Notes: generated from the letters alone by a model not told the origin. Counted from the stretch's first letter, positions 1 through 8,195 are shown. The stretch: DNA of 11,644 nt from SIG440 sp045532055 (GCA_045532055.1 JAZSFF010000014.1:1-11644); one strand, 5' to 3'. Made by a program: numbers and translations.

Positions 1-30
1 GAAAAGAGGTTGATTTTGATATGATGAAGG

Positions 31-72
31 AAAAAAAAATAAAAAAAAAAACCCAAAGGGCGACTGCCCTTT
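31..72 (-). terminator. Intrinsic terminator of the fucosidase gene
   Basis: Read on the minus strand, a 7-bp stem AAAGGGC/GCCCTTT with a 4-nt loop (55-72 on the plus strand) is followed by GGG and two long T runs interrupted by one A (31-51). It begins 19 nt after the stop codon of the GH29 gene, so it fits a rho-independent terminator. No other feature is recognisable in 1-30. Confidence 0.85.
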
Positions 73-91
73 TGATTTTGTGTTGTTGGAA

Positions 92-1333
92 TTAATCAGC
101 AATTACGCCTTTTGCAACACGAACACAACAAGATTTGCCATATGGGAAACCTTCTGCCTGAATAGCAAGCAATGTATTGTTTTGTGTAAAGTTCAACACT
201 TCACCATCGTCCATCCATTCAACAGACTTAATTTTGTCTGCCACATCACCGAAACAGTATGCCCCTGCAAATTTACCTTCAACAGTAACATGTTTAAGTG
301 TGCGTTTGCCAAGGTCGGGGAAGAAGAAGTAAAGAACGCCATCGCCTTTCAGGATAAAGTTTTTTTCATTTATGCCGTAAGAATGATAGGGCTTACCTTC
401 ATAAATTGCCTCACCAAAGAGTTTCATCCACTTTCCGATTATTTTAAACAGTTCTTTCTGGAATGGGTCAATGCCACCTTGTGCGGTGGGACCAATGTTA
501 AGGAGATAGTTTGCTCCAACCTTTCTGCAATGACAAAGAGCGTCAATGAGTTCGCCAGGAGATTTATAGTTAAAGTCATTTGCTCCAATACCCCAATGGT
601 CATTTACTGTATAGCACATTTCGGCTGCTAGATATTTGGACATGCCCTCACGATTCATGGGGGTAGGCCTTCCTTGTTCAAAAGTTATTGAGTCAATCTC
701 CGGGTGGCTGACTTCGCCACGGGCAGAAAGACCGGTGTTGTTTATAATCATAGCTTCGGGCTGATGTTTTCTAATAACACCATAAAGTTTGTCGAATTCC
801 CAATCGGCATCCTTTTTATCCCACCAACCATCAAACCAGAGACCGCCAATTTTACCATATTTTGTACAAAGAATTTCAACACTATTTCTCAAATATTCAA
901 GATATGCAGGAAAATTGTCTTGATAATCAGGGTGGTACCAGTCAAGGAGTGTGTGATAAAGAAAAGGAACAATACCATGTTTGTTACACGCATCAACAAA
1001 CTCGCGTACCAAATCGCGTTTTGCGGGAGAATGAATTGAGTCAAAGTCGCTGAGACCACAAGTGTCAAAAAGTGAAAAGCCCTCGTGGTGTCTGGTTGTA
1101 AGAGTGATATATTTGCAACCGGCACTTTTTGCCATAAGGACAATTTCTTCGGCGTCAAAATCTTCTGCTGTAAAAGTGTCCATAAGCTTTTTGTATTCAG
1201 ACATTGGTTGTTCCTTTAGGTCAAAAACCCACTCGCCGCGTCCGAGCTGTGAATAAAGTCCAAAGTGGATAAACATTCCAAAACCCAATTTTTCAAAATC
1301 TGCTATGTACTTTTTTGGTACTGGTATTGCCAT
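92..1333 (-). CDS. Alpha-L-fucosidase, glycoside hydrolase family 29
   Basis: A 413-residue protein that should release L-fucose from fucosylated glycans. There is no signal peptide, so it probably acts in the cytoplasm on imported oligosaccharides. Family features visible in order are: HFGLYS near residues 23-28 in the first strand of the (beta/alpha)8 barrel; RHHEGF at 81-86, the family K/RHHDGF substrate-binding motif; GGLWFDGWW around 163-171, where D168 matches the GH29 nucleophile; and the late-barrel block KSPGELIDAL...GANYLLNIGP at about 257-281. A short beta-rich C-terminal region follows (about 325-413). The acid/base is poorly conserved in GH29; E219 or E238 are candidates only. 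At 413 residues it is shorter than many secreted GH29 enzymes but contains the full catalytic domain. The ATG is supported by GGAGGT eight bases upstream (plus-strand 1342-1347). It is a single-gene unit with its own promoter and terminator, divergent from the housekeeping cluster. The exact linkage or substrate specificity cannot be inferred. Confidence 0.93.
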   Translation of the reverse strand: MAIPVPKKYIADFEKLGFGMFIHFGLYSQLGRGEWVFDLKEQPMSEYKKLMDTFTAEDFDAEEIVLMAKSAGCKYITLTTRHHEGFSLFDTCGLSDFDSIHSPAKRDLVREFVDACNKHGIVPFLYHTLLDWYHPDYQDNFPAYLEYLRNSVEILCTKYGKIGGLWFDGWWDKKDADWEFDKLYGVIRKHQPEAMIINNTGLSARGEVSHPEIDSITFEQGRPTPMNREGMSKYLAAEMCYTVNDHWGIGANDFNYKSPGELIDALCHCRKVGANYLLNIGPTAQGGIDPFQKELFKIIGKWMKLFGEAIYEGKPYHSYGINEKNFILKGDGVLYFFFPDLGKRTLKHVTVEGKFAGAYCFGDVADKIKSVEWMDDGEVLNFTQNNTLLAIQAEGFPYGKSCCVRVAKGVIAD

Positions 1334-1386
1334 GGTAAATTACCTCCGTATAAGGCTTTGTTTAAGCCGAATTTTTCTACGAGGAA

Positions 1387-1415
1387 AGGATATCATAAAC
1401 CACCATATAAGTCAA
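1387..1415 (-). promoter_or_regulatory. Sigma-A-type promoter of the fucosidase gene
   Basis: On the minus strand a TTGACT -35 box (1410-1415) is separated by 17 bp from a TATCCT -10 box (1387-1392). Transcription would start around 1380, giving a leader of roughly 45-50 nt that contains a small GGCTT/AAGCC hairpin and the GGAGGT ribosome binding site. I found no convincing CcpA cre box or sugar-repressor operator, so the regulator is unknown. Confidence 0.6.
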
Positions 1416-1515
1416 TAGATTTAAGGAAAAATTATTATTTTTTTGCCAATTGCTTTTGCGGGTATTCAAGGCAGGAAAACAGGGCAATATCAAAATTAAG
1501 AGGGGACATAATTTA

Positions 1516-1544
1516 TTGACAAAACAAAAAAATTATGGTAATAT
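1516..1544 (+). promoter_or_regulatory. Strong promoter of the M50-scpAB cluster
   Basis: A perfect TTGACA -35 (1516-1521), a 17-bp spacer and TAATAT -10 (1539-1544) preceded by the extended TGn element (1536-1538). It sits 60 nt upstream of the ATG at 1605. The rest of the 271-bp divergent intergenic region (1334-1604) contains only the oppositely oriented fucosidase promoter and A+T-rich sequence. Confidence 0.8.
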
Positions 1545-1604
1545 GTAAAATAAGTATAACTATGTGGTTTTGGCATAAAACAACATAAAGGAGAAGACGG
1601 ATTT

Positions 1605-2294
1605 ATGATGAGCAGAATTTATAACTGGTTTGGAAATGGTTGGATTGGCATAGTAGAACTTTTAATAACTGCTCTGTGTGTTTTTTTCTCACTTTCTATT
1701 CACGAATTTGCACACGGATATGCTGCATACAAGATGGGGGATGAAACTGCAAAATATATGGGCAGACTTAACATAAACCCCATGAGTCATCTTGATCCGA
1801 TTGGTGCGTTATGTCTCTTTTTGTTTGGGTTTGGGTGGGCAAAGCCTGTGCCGGTGAACCCCAGAAATTTCAAAACAGGTAAATTTAAATCAGGAATGGT
1901 CTGGACATCTGTGGCAGGACCGCTGAGCAATTTGCTTGTTGCTTTTATTGCGTTGCTTATACTTAATATAATCTACAAAATACCTATCGGGGAAAATCTG
2001 GTTATAAACAGGGCGTTCAGCGTTATTGTTATTTTGCTTTATACCCTGATTTCCATGAACATAGGTCTTGCCGTGTTTAACCTGATACCGATACCCCCTC
2101 TGGATGGATCCAAAATTCTCAATGCGATTTTGCCGGCAAGAATTTATTTCAGAATAATGCAGTATGAGCAATATGGGTTCATTGTACTGATTCTGTTGAT
2201 AAATACGCCAATTTTCAGCCGATTGTTAAACGGTCTTGCCAACTTTATACTTGAGGGATTTGATTTTGTTATTGGGCTTATACCATTTCTTTAA
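1605..2294 (+). CDS. Site-2 protease family (M50) intramembrane metalloprotease
   Basis: A 229-residue polytopic membrane protein of the short, PDZ-less M50B group found next to scpAB in Firmicutes. The zinc-binding HEFAH is at residues 33-37 in the first hydrophobic segment. The third ligand motif, NLIPIPPLDGS, is at 159-169 with D167 as the likely metal ligand. The family NPMSHLDPIGA segment is at about 59-69, so catalysis should be intact. Four to five membrane segments are evident (about 13-32, 66-80, 98-124, 138-165, 190-212). AAAGGAGA about 10 nt upstream supports the ATG at 1605; a second ATG directly follows and could also be used. It is the first gene of the cluster, 20 nt ahead of scpA. 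Substrates of this subgroup are generally unknown. It is distinct from the sporulation protease SpoIVFB and from RseP, and the position does not establish a functional link to ScpAB. Confidence 0.93.
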   Translation: MMSRIYNWFGNGWIGIVELLITALCVFFSLSIHEFAHGYAAYKMGDETAKYMGRLNINPMSHLDPIGALCLFLFGFGWAKPVPVNPRNFKTGKFKSGMVWTSVAGPLSNLLVAFIALLILNIIYKIPIGENLVINRAFSVIVILLYTLISMNIGLAVFNLIPIPPLDGSKILNAILPARIYFRIMQYEQYGFIVLILLINTPIFSRLLNGLANFILEGFDFVIGLIPFL

Positions 2295-2314
2295 AAAAGA
2301 ACAGGAGCAACACA

Positions 2315-3073
2315 ATGGAACAGCTTTCATTTAAGCTAGATGCATTTGAGGGACCGCTTGACTTACTTCTTATGCTTATAAAAAAGAATAAAGTTAGTAT
2401 CTATGATATTCCTATTGCAACCATTCTTGATCAATATCTTGAGGTTATGCGACAAATGGAACAAATGGATTTGGAAGTTTCCAGCGAATTTTTGGTGCTT
2501 GCGGCAACACTTCTTCAGATAAAGTCCAGAATGCTTCTGCCCAAAGAGGCTGAAGATGAGGAAGAAGATCCAAGGACCGAGTTGGTACGTCGTCTTTTGG
2601 AATATCAGCAGATAAAGGAAAGTATAGATTTTTTCAGAGAACATGAGAACGCAGATGCAGGTCTTTTCTTCAAACTGCCGGATGTGATTGAACGGCCGCC
2701 GGCACAAATGAATTACTCAAAAATGACTCTCGAAAACCTTTTTGAGGCATACAAAATGTCATTTGTAAAACTGGAACGCAAACTGCCTCCGCCAAAGAGG
2801 TCGTTTTCGGGCATTGTGGGACATGAAAAGGTGTCTATCAGGGAAAGAGTGCGTAAAATATGGAATGGTCTTGTAAGTCGTGGCAAAATGTTATTTAAGG
2901 ATATATTTAAGGGCGTGAAATCAAAGCCGGAAGCCGTTGCATCATTCCTTGCTGTTCTTGAGATGATAAAAATGAACAAGATTATTGTTGAAGATACAGA
3001 TGTCAAGGGTGAATATTCGGTGACAAAAATCACGGATGATGACAATTTCAATTTTGAAGAATTAGAGGATTAA
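2315..3073 (+). CDS. scpA: Segregation and condensation protein A
   Basis: The kleisin subunit of the bacterial SMC-ScpAB condensin, which bridges the two SMC heads and helps chromosome compaction and segregation. The 252-residue length is typical. The N-terminal signature FEGPLDLLLMLIKKNKVSIYD (about residues 11-31; the SMC-neck-binding domain) is clear. It is followed by the helical LAATLLQIKSRMLLP motif, an acidic linker (EDEEEDPRTEL, about 81-91), and a C-terminal winged-helix region (about 170-240) that in this family binds the SMC head. The C-terminus is acidic. AGGAGC lies upstream of the ATG. It is 20 nt downstream of the M50 gene and 34 nt upstream of scpB, consistent with co-transcription from the promoter at 1516 and with stoichiometric production with ScpB. 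Confidence 0.96.
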   Translation: MEQLSFKLDAFEGPLDLLLMLIKKNKVSIYDIPIATILDQYLEVMRQMEQMDLEVSSEFLVLAATLLQIKSRMLLPKEAEDEEEDPRTELVRRLLEYQQIKESIDFFREHENADAGLFFKLPDVIERPPAQMNYSKMTLENLFEAYKMSFVKLERKLPPPKRSFSGIVGHEKVSIRERVRKIWNGLVSRGKMLFKDIFKGVKSKPEAVASFLAVLEMIKMNKIIVEDTDVKGEYSVTKITDDDNFNFEELED

Positions 3074-3107
3074 TATCGTTGGTATATTATCCAATTTTGG
3101 GGGAAAT

Positions 3108-3719
3108 ATGGAATTAAAAGAAGCAGAATCAATTATTGAAGGTGTTTTGTTTGCGGCAGGTGACGCCGTGGATGTGGAGAAAATATCGGATATACTGGAT
3201 ATTGATATCAAAAGCACCAGAGCAATTCTTACCGCTTTGGCGGACAAGTATGATAGAGAAAAAAGAGGCCTTCAGATAATACGTCTTGAGGACTCGTATC
3301 AGATGTGCACAAGACGGGATTATCAGGAATATATTTCAAGACTGGCGGAACCAAGACGAAGCCAGAGCTTGTCTGATGCTGCCATGGAGGTGCTGGCGAT
3401 TGTTGCATATAAACAGCCAGTTACCCGTGCGGTTATTGAGCAAATTCGCGGAGTTTCTTGCGACAGTCTGGTGAATAAACTTTTGGAAAAGAACTTCATC
3501 GAGGAAGTGGGTCGGCTTGATACGCCCGGACGGCCTATGCTCTTTGGAACAACAGAAGAGTTTTTGCGTTGTTTTGGCATTGAGAGCATAATGGAATTGC
3601 CCGAGTTTGAAGAACGAAGTGCAGATGAGACTGAGCTACAGAAAACTGAGGAAGGCAGCATTGATAGTGACCAAAATGAAAACGAAGAACCGGTGGAATT
3701 TGAGCCTGTGGTAGATTAA
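3108..3719 (+). CDS. scpB: Segregation and condensation protein B
   Basis: The partner of ScpA in the SMC complex; ScpB dimers bind the central part of the kleisin. The 203-residue protein starts with the family pattern ELKEAESIIEGVLFAAGD. It carries two winged-helix domains (roughly residues 1-80 and 85-160), including the very conserved ALAIVAYKQPVTR-type helix (here VLAIVAYKQPVTRAVIEQIRG, about 94-114) and GRPMLFGTTEEFLRCFG (about 141-157). A strongly acidic, probably disordered tail of about 35 residues follows, as is common in clostridial ScpB. A G-rich ribosome binding site (GGGGG, 3098-3102) precedes the ATG. Spacing to the next gene is 19 nt, so it is part of the same transcription unit. 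Confidence 0.96.
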   Translation: MELKEAESIIEGVLFAAGDAVDVEKISDILDIDIKSTRAILTALADKYDREKRGLQIIRLEDSYQMCTRRDYQEYISRLAEPRRSQSLSDAAMEVLAIVAYKQPVTRAVIEQIRGVSCDSLVNKLLEKNFIEEVGRLDTPGRPMLFGTTEEFLRCFGIESIMELPEFEERSADETELQKTEEGSIDSDQNENEEPVEFEPVVD

Positions 3720-3738
3720 TTTTAGAGAGTGGTTTTTA

Positions 3739-4314
3739 ATGATTTGGTTTGGAATTATAGTTTTTGTTATTCTGGCGCTTTTGTTGTGTCTGTTGTTTCA
3801 CAAGCTTAACATCATTATTGAATACAGAAACGGGAAACTTAAGATAATTTTCAGAACGTTGTTTTTCAAATATACATTGGATGATGACAGATTAAGAAAT
3901 TTCAGAAAAAATAAAGACACAAACAAAACATCCCAAAACGGCGAAATGACGGCAGAAACTTTTTGGGGGAAAATCGAAAAGGCAAAACGTCAATACAATG
4001 ATGTAAAGGATGTCGTTGAGACTGTTCTGGATTATGCAGGAGATAAGGTTGAGTTTTCGGATATTTATATCCGTTCCAGATTTGGTACAGGTGATGCGGC
4101 GCATACAGGGATAATTTGCGGTGCAATATGGACACTTATTGGAAATGTGTATGCTTTCTTGTGTAGATTTTTGAATATAGAGTTCCCCGAAGTTGACCTT
4201 ATCCCTTGTTTCAATGAAAAGGCTTTTGAGATTGAAGCGGAGGGAATAATCAGAATTCGACTGGTGCATATTATAATGTGTGGATTCAAGTTTCTTCATT
4301 TACGAAAACGATAA
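3739..4314 (+). CDS. DUF2953 (YtfI-like) membrane protein
   Basis: A 191-residue protein of unknown biochemical function. An N-terminal membrane anchor (about residues 2-20) is followed by a basic soluble region, then the family's diagnostic RFGTGDAAHTGIICGAIW stretch (114-131) leading into a second hydrophobic segment (about 122-145). The C-terminus is basic. The layout matches DUF2953 proteins, whose Bacillus subtilis member YtfI is encoded beside ytfJ. Here too it sits directly before ytfJ/gerW, supporting a role linked to sporulation or to localisation of GerW, but this is inference from neighbourhood. The ribosome binding site before the ATG is weak (GAGAG...GG, 3725-3732), so translation may depend on coupling with scpB 19 nt upstream. 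Confidence 0.85.
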   Translation: MIWFGIIVFVILALLLCLLFHKLNIIIEYRNGKLKIIFRTLFFKYTLDDDRLRNFRKNKDTNKTSQNGEMTAETFWGKIEKAKRQYNDVKDVVETVLDYAGDKVEFSDIYIRSRFGTGDAAHTGIICGAIWTLIGNVYAFLCRFLNIEFPEVDLIPCFNEKAFEIEAEGIIRIRLVHIIMCGFKFLHLRKR

Positions 4315-4364
4315 CCGCAGTTTAGTGGTTTTTAAACATAAAAAAAGAAAAGGAGCAAATTAAA

Positions 4365-4829
4365 ATGGCAGAACAACATCCAATTCAAGGTTTGATGTAC
4401 ACGGCGATGCAGAGCATCAGAGATATGATTGACGTGAATACAATAGTTGGAGACCCTGTGGAAACCCCTGATGGCACAGTTATCATTCCAATTTCAAAGG
4501 TGGGACTGGGGTTTGGCGTAGGAGGCTCGGACCATTCTGCACACAAAACTCCTGTGGACAAGCAGGCAATGTTTGGTGGTGGCGCAGGCGGCGGTGTTTC
4601 TATAACACCTGTTGCGTTTATGGTTGTTGGCAAAGGTCAGATAAGGCTTATGCCCGTAAATCCCAACACAACTATATATGACAGAATTCTTGATATGGTT
4701 CCAACAGCTATTGATAAGCTTGTTGAAATGAAAGATTCAATCAAGGCGAAAAAAGAAGAGAAAAATGGCATGACAGAGATACCCACATCATCGGTGGATG
4801 CTGATATGGGGTCATCCGTTGCTGAATAA
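4365..4829 (+). CDS. ytfJ: Spore protein YtfJ/GerW
   Basis: A 154-residue GerW-family protein. In Bacillus subtilis YtfJ is made in the forespore and is needed for normal L-alanine-dependent germination; Clostridia carry clear homologues. Visible hallmarks are an N-terminal helix (HPIQGLMYTAMQSIRDMIDV), the strand DGTVIIPISKVGLGFGVGG (37-54) with a glycine-rich turn, a second glycine cluster FGGGAGGGVSITP (70-82), and AFMVVGKGQIRLMPV (84-98), followed by a helix and a polar C-terminal tail. An AAGGAG ribosome binding site (about 4349-4354) fits the ATG. It lies 50 nt after the DUF2953 gene and is followed by a hairpin at 4842. I looked for a forespore sigma-F-type promoter in the preceding gap and did not find a convincing one, so it may be read from the cluster promoter or from inside DUF2953. 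The presence of this gene is a main reason to call the host a spore former. Confidence 0.93.
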   Translation: MAEQHPIQGLMYTAMQSIRDMIDVNTIVGDPVETPDGTVIIPISKVGLGFGVGGSDHSAHKTPVDKQAMFGGGAGGGVSITPVAFMVVGKGQIRLMPVNPNTTIYDRILDMVPTAIDKLVEMKDSIKAKKEEKNGMTEIPTSSVDADMGSSVAE

Positions 4830-4841
4830 TTGTATCTGGAG

Positions 4842-4873
4842 GAATACTTTTGGCAGGCAAGCCGAAAGTATTC
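4842..4873 (+). terminator. Hairpin between ytfJ and polA, terminator-like
   Basis: A 9-bp perfect stem GAATACTTT/AAAGTATTC (4842-4850/4865-4873) is extended by a T-G wobble and GGC/GCC to about 13 bp around a 6-nt loop. The tail is only TTTAAT, so termination would be partial. The same bases contain a possible promoter: TTGGCA (4850-4855), an 18-bp spacer and TTTAAT (4874-4879). The element therefore marks the boundary between the two gene sets, either as a weak terminator, a promoter for polA, or both. Confidence 0.5.
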
Positions 4874-4943
4874 TTTAATACCTACATAATTTTCCGGTGT
4901 AAAAATATACCCAATGCTTTATTGAAAGGCTATGTGATTCAGA

Positions 4944-7568
4944 TTGAAAAAATTACTTATAATTGACGGAAACAGTATCTTAAACCGTGCATATTACGGA
5001 ATCCGCATGCTCAATGCCCCTGACGGAACTCCTACAAATGCGGTTTATGGATTTTTGAACATATTATTCAAGAATATTGAAGAGGATGCACCGGACTATC
5101 TGTGTGTTGCTTTTGACGTTAAAGAAAAAACATTCAGACACAAAATGTATGACCAGTATAAAGCTCAAAGAAAGCCCGCACCAGAGGATTTTCTCGTTCA
5201 ATTGCCGCTGGCAAAGCAGGTTCTTGGTGCTATGAACTGTGTATGCCTTGAAAAGCCCGGATATGAGGCGGATGATATCATTGGTACAGTTTCTGCCATT
5301 TGTGAAGAAAAAGGGATTGAGTGTTCTGTCCTAACGGGGGACAAGGATGATTTGCAGCTTGCATCGGACCTTGTGAAAATAAAGTTGGTTATATCAAAAA
5401 TGGGCAGCACCACAACAACGGTGTATGGTGCTGGGGAGGTTTTTGAAAAATATGCAGTAACCCCAAAGGAATTCATTGACGTAAAAGGCCTTATGGGTGA
5501 TACTTCCGATAACATTCCGGGCGTAAAAGGAATTGGTGAAAAAACAGCATTTTCGCTGATTGAAAAGTATAAAAGCATTGACAATATCTACTCACAACTG
5601 GATGAGATAGATGTTACTCCCTCTGTGAAAAAAAAGCTGGAAGAGGGGAAAGATACTGCTTTCTTAAGCCGTAAGCTTGCAGAAATTGATAGAAGTGTCC
5701 CCATGGAATTTAATGTTGAGGATTGCAAAATACGTGAATATGATAAAGAGGCTCTGGCTGAAATGTTCACAAGGCTTAACTTTAAATCGTTTCTCTCAAA
5801 ACTGGATTTGCAGCCTGTGGCACAAAAGGAAGAACTGATTTTTGACGTAAAATGCGAGACAGCGGATATCTCTGCTATAAAAAAGATTGCAACAACCTCG
5901 CAGCCTGCGGTATATCGGTTGTATGTAAACGGAAATACCGTCGATATGGCACTGTCTGTTGATGGTCAAAAAAGCTTCTATATAAAGTCTGTTGATGAAG
6001 AGACACTTAAAGCGTTTTTTGAGTCAGAGGGTTGCAAAAAAATAGGTTTTGATGTAAAGGAAGATGTTTTATATCTAAAAAAACGTGGAATTGAATACAA
6101 AGCCCTTGCTTTTGATGTTGCTGTTGCTGCCTATATACTTGACCCGTCACGCTCTGGTTATGATGTTGATGGGCTGGCACTTGAATTCTTGGGTATTACG
6201 GCACCCAAAACAGATACGGAAGAGGAAAATGGTCAGCTTTCATTTGATTTTGATGGTTATGGAGATAAACTTGATCATAAGGGATTTGAACTGTTTGCTA
6301 TATTCAATCTGTGGAAGGAGTTTGAGAAGAAAATCAAAGATAACGGACAGACAAAGTTATATTATGATATAGAACTCCCCCTGGTTGAAGTGTTGGCGGA
6401 TATGCAACATACAGGTGTGTTTGTAGATAAAGATGCACTGGTTCAGTTCGGCAATCAACTCAGAGTGGACATTGCTCGATTAGAGGAACTCATTTATGGA
6501 TTTGCAGGCAGGTCATTTAACATCAATTCACCCAAACAGCTGGGTGCAGTATTGTTTGAAGACCTTAAACTCCCCCACGGCAAAAAAACGAAAACAGGAT
6601 ATTCAACAGGGGCTGATGTACTGAAAAAACTTGAGGGCGTTCATCCTATTATAGAAAACATATTGGAGTATCGTGCACTTACCAAGCTTCAGTCAACATA
6701 CGTGGACGGGCTTATTCCTGTAATCAACAAGGATACAGGACGTATACATTCAAACTTTAATCAAACAGTTACCGCAACAGGAAGAATTAGCAGTACAGAA
6801 CCAAACCTCCAGAATATCCCTGTAAGAACCCAACGAGGTAGGGAAATGCGACGGATGTTTGTTGCTGAGGGTGATAGAATTCTTGTAGATGCCGACTATT
6901 CACAGATTGAACTTCGGGTGCTCGCGCATATTGCAGATGATGAAAATATGCGAAATGCGTTTTTGAGTGGCACAGATATCCATACTCAAACTGCATCTCA
7001 GGTGTTCAAGGTGCCTATTGCTGATGTTACACCAGAAATGCGTTTTGGTGCCAAGGCGGTTAATTTTGGCATAGTTTACGGTATTGGTGAATTCTCGTTG
7101 GCTCAGGATTTGAAGATTTCTATAAAAGAGGCAAAACAATACATTGCTGATTATCTTGCAGCATATCCATCTATAAAGGCGTATATGGAAAATACGGTGA
7201 CTAATGGAAAAACAAAAGGGTATGTGTCAACAATCTTTGACAGAAGAAGGTATTTGCCAGAACTCAGGTCAGCGAACAAAATAACCCAAGCATTCGGTGA
7301 AAGAGTTGCCATGAATGCACCTGTGCAGGGGTCGGCGGCTGATATAATAAAGATTGCTATGGTTAATGTTTACAGACGACTTAGGGATGAAAAACTTGAA
7401 TCAAGGCTTATTCTTCAGGTACATGACGAGTTGATTGTGGAGGCGTTGCCCGAAGAAAGAGAAAGGGTAGAAAAGCTGTTGGTGGAAGAGATGGAAACTG
7501 CAGTTTCTCTTACAGTTCCCCTCAAGGTCGAGGAAAGCAGTGGAAAGACTTGGTATGATACCAAATAG
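4944..7568 (+). CDS. polA: DNA polymerase I
   Basis: Full-length 874-residue PolI for Okazaki fragment maturation and repair synthesis. Residues 1 to about 290 form the 5'-3' exonuclease (LLIIDGNSILNRAYYG, a GYEADDIIG acidic motif, LTGDKDDLQLAS, and GDTSDNIPGVKGIGEKTA of the helix-hairpin-helix region). About 300-470 is the exonuclease-like middle domain. It lacks the DxE metal motif expected in its first strand (the region reads AVYRLYVNGNTVDM), so proofreading is probably absent, as in many Firmicute PolI enzymes. About 480-874 is the polymerase: motif A DYSQIELR with D651; motif B with R700, K704, F708 and Y712; motif C QVHDE with D828. F708 predicts discrimination against dideoxynucleotides. 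The start is TTG at 4944: MKKLLIIDGN is the conserved beginning, an in-frame stop lies just upstream (4935-4937), and no ATG or GTG is available in frame. The ribosome binding site GAAAGG is weak and distant, suggesting modest expression. coaE follows 22 nt downstream. Confidence 0.97.
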   Translation: MKKLLIIDGNSILNRAYYGIRMLNAPDGTPTNAVYGFLNILFKNIEEDAPDYLCVAFDVKEKTFRHKMYDQYKAQRKPAPEDFLVQLPLAKQVLGAMNCVCLEKPGYEADDIIGTVSAICEEKGIECSVLTGDKDDLQLASDLVKIKLVISKMGSTTTTVYGAGEVFEKYAVTPKEFIDVKGLMGDTSDNIPGVKGIGEKTAFSLIEKYKSIDNIYSQLDEIDVTPSVKKKLEEGKDTAFLSRKLAEIDRSVPMEFNVEDCKIREYDKEALAEMFTRLNFKSFLSKLDLQPVAQKEELIFDVKCETADISAIKKIATTSQPAVYRLYVNGNTVDMALSVDGQKSFYIKSVDEETLKAFFESEGCKKIGFDVKEDVLYLKKRGIEYKALAFDVAVAAYILDPSRSGYDVDGLALEFLGITAPKTDTEEENGQLSFDFDGYGDKLDHKGFELFAIFNLWKEFEKKIKDNGQTKLYYDIELPLVEVLADMQHTGVFVDKDALVQFGNQLRVDIARLEELIYGFAGRSFNINSPKQLGAVLFEDLKLPHGKKTKTGYSTGADVLKKLEGVHPIIENILEYRALTKLQSTYVDGLIPVINKDTGRIHSNFNQTVTATGRISSTEPNLQNIPVRTQRGREMRRMFVAEGDRILVDADYSQIELRVLAHIADDENMRNAFLSGTDIHTQTASQVFKVPIADVTPEMRFGAKAVNFGIVYGIGEFSLAQDLKISIKEAKQYIADYLAAYPSIKAYMENTVTNGKTKGYVSTIFDRRRYLPELRSANKITQAFGERVAMNAPVQGSAADIIKIAMVNVYRRLRDEKLESRLILQVHDELIVEALPEERERVEKLLVEEMETAVSLTVPLKVEESSGKTWYDTK

Positions 7569-7590
7569 GGTTTTAGGTGGTTAACAAGAA

Positions 7591-8160
7591 ATGAAAATAA
7601 TCGGAATTACCGGCGGAATTGGGTCGGGAAAGAGTACTCTTTGTTCTGAACTTAAGAAATTGGGAGCACAGATAATTGATTCAGATTTGATTTCCCGTGA
7701 GATTACACAAAAGGGCAAACCTGCTCTTTCGGAGATTGCAGAGACCTTTGGTCAAGAAGTTATAAATATAAATGGTGAGCTTGAGAGAAAGAAACTGGGT
7801 AGTATAGTCTTCAATTACCCAGAAAAACTGAAAAGATTAAACCAAATCACACATAGATATATTTTTGAAGAGATGGAAAGACAACTGAACGAAGCGACAG
7901 CTTCTGTTGTTGTGCTGGATGTACCCCTTTTGTTTCAGTGTGACTTTCCTTTTAAGTGCGATTTGACAATTGCGGTTCTGGCAGACAAAGAAGAGCGTAT
8001 CAAACGCATTATGAACCGTGATGGCGTTGACAGAAATGCCGCGCTATTGCGCATGGAAAGACAGTTGAAAGACAGTGAATACAAGAGAATGGCGGATGTT
8101 TGCTTTGAGAACAATGGCGGATTTGATAAGATAGTGGACTTTGCGAATAGTCTATTATAA
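7591..8160 (+). CDS. coaE: Dephospho-CoA kinase
   Basis: Catalyses the last step of coenzyme A synthesis, ATP-dependent phosphorylation of the 3'-hydroxyl of dephospho-CoA, in the cytoplasm. The 189-residue length is near the family norm of about 200. The P-loop GGIGSGKST occupies residues 8-16, the conserved D32 lies in IIDSDLISREI, H88 is in the ITHRYI segment, and the LDVPLLF substrate/lid-side motif is at 109-115. Basic lid residues occur in RIMNRDGVDRNAALLRMERQ. An AGGTGG ribosome binding site (about 7575-7580) precedes the ATG. The gene follows polA by 22 nt and precedes the transglycosylase by 35 nt. A polA-coaE adjacency is common in Firmicutes, so this is an ordinary housekeeping arrangement and probably one transcription unit. 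Confidence 0.96.
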   Translation: MKIIGITGGIGSGKSTLCSELKKLGAQIIDSDLISREITQKGKPALSEIAETFGQEVININGELERKKLGSIVFNYPEKLKRLNQITHRYIFEEMERQLNEATASVVVLDVPLLFQCDFPFKCDLTIAVLADKEERIKRIMNRDGVDRNAALLRMERQLKDSEYKRMADVCFENNGGFDKIVDFANSLL

Positions 8161-8195
8161 TTGGTGCATAAAATATTTTAACAGAGGTTTTTATT

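Noticed and set aside
80..631. 183-codon plus-strand open frame opposite the fucosidase
   Set aside because: Antisense shadow of a well-supported GH29 gene; no ribosome binding site and no recognisable domain.
1334..1386. Riboswitch or T-box leader before the fucosidase gene
   Set aside because: The leader is only about 45-50 nt with one 5-bp hairpin, too short for those elements, and no T-box or aptamer motif is visible.
6085..6372. 95-codon open frame inside polA
   Set aside because: Out-of-frame shadow within a continuous, well-conserved polymerase sequence.
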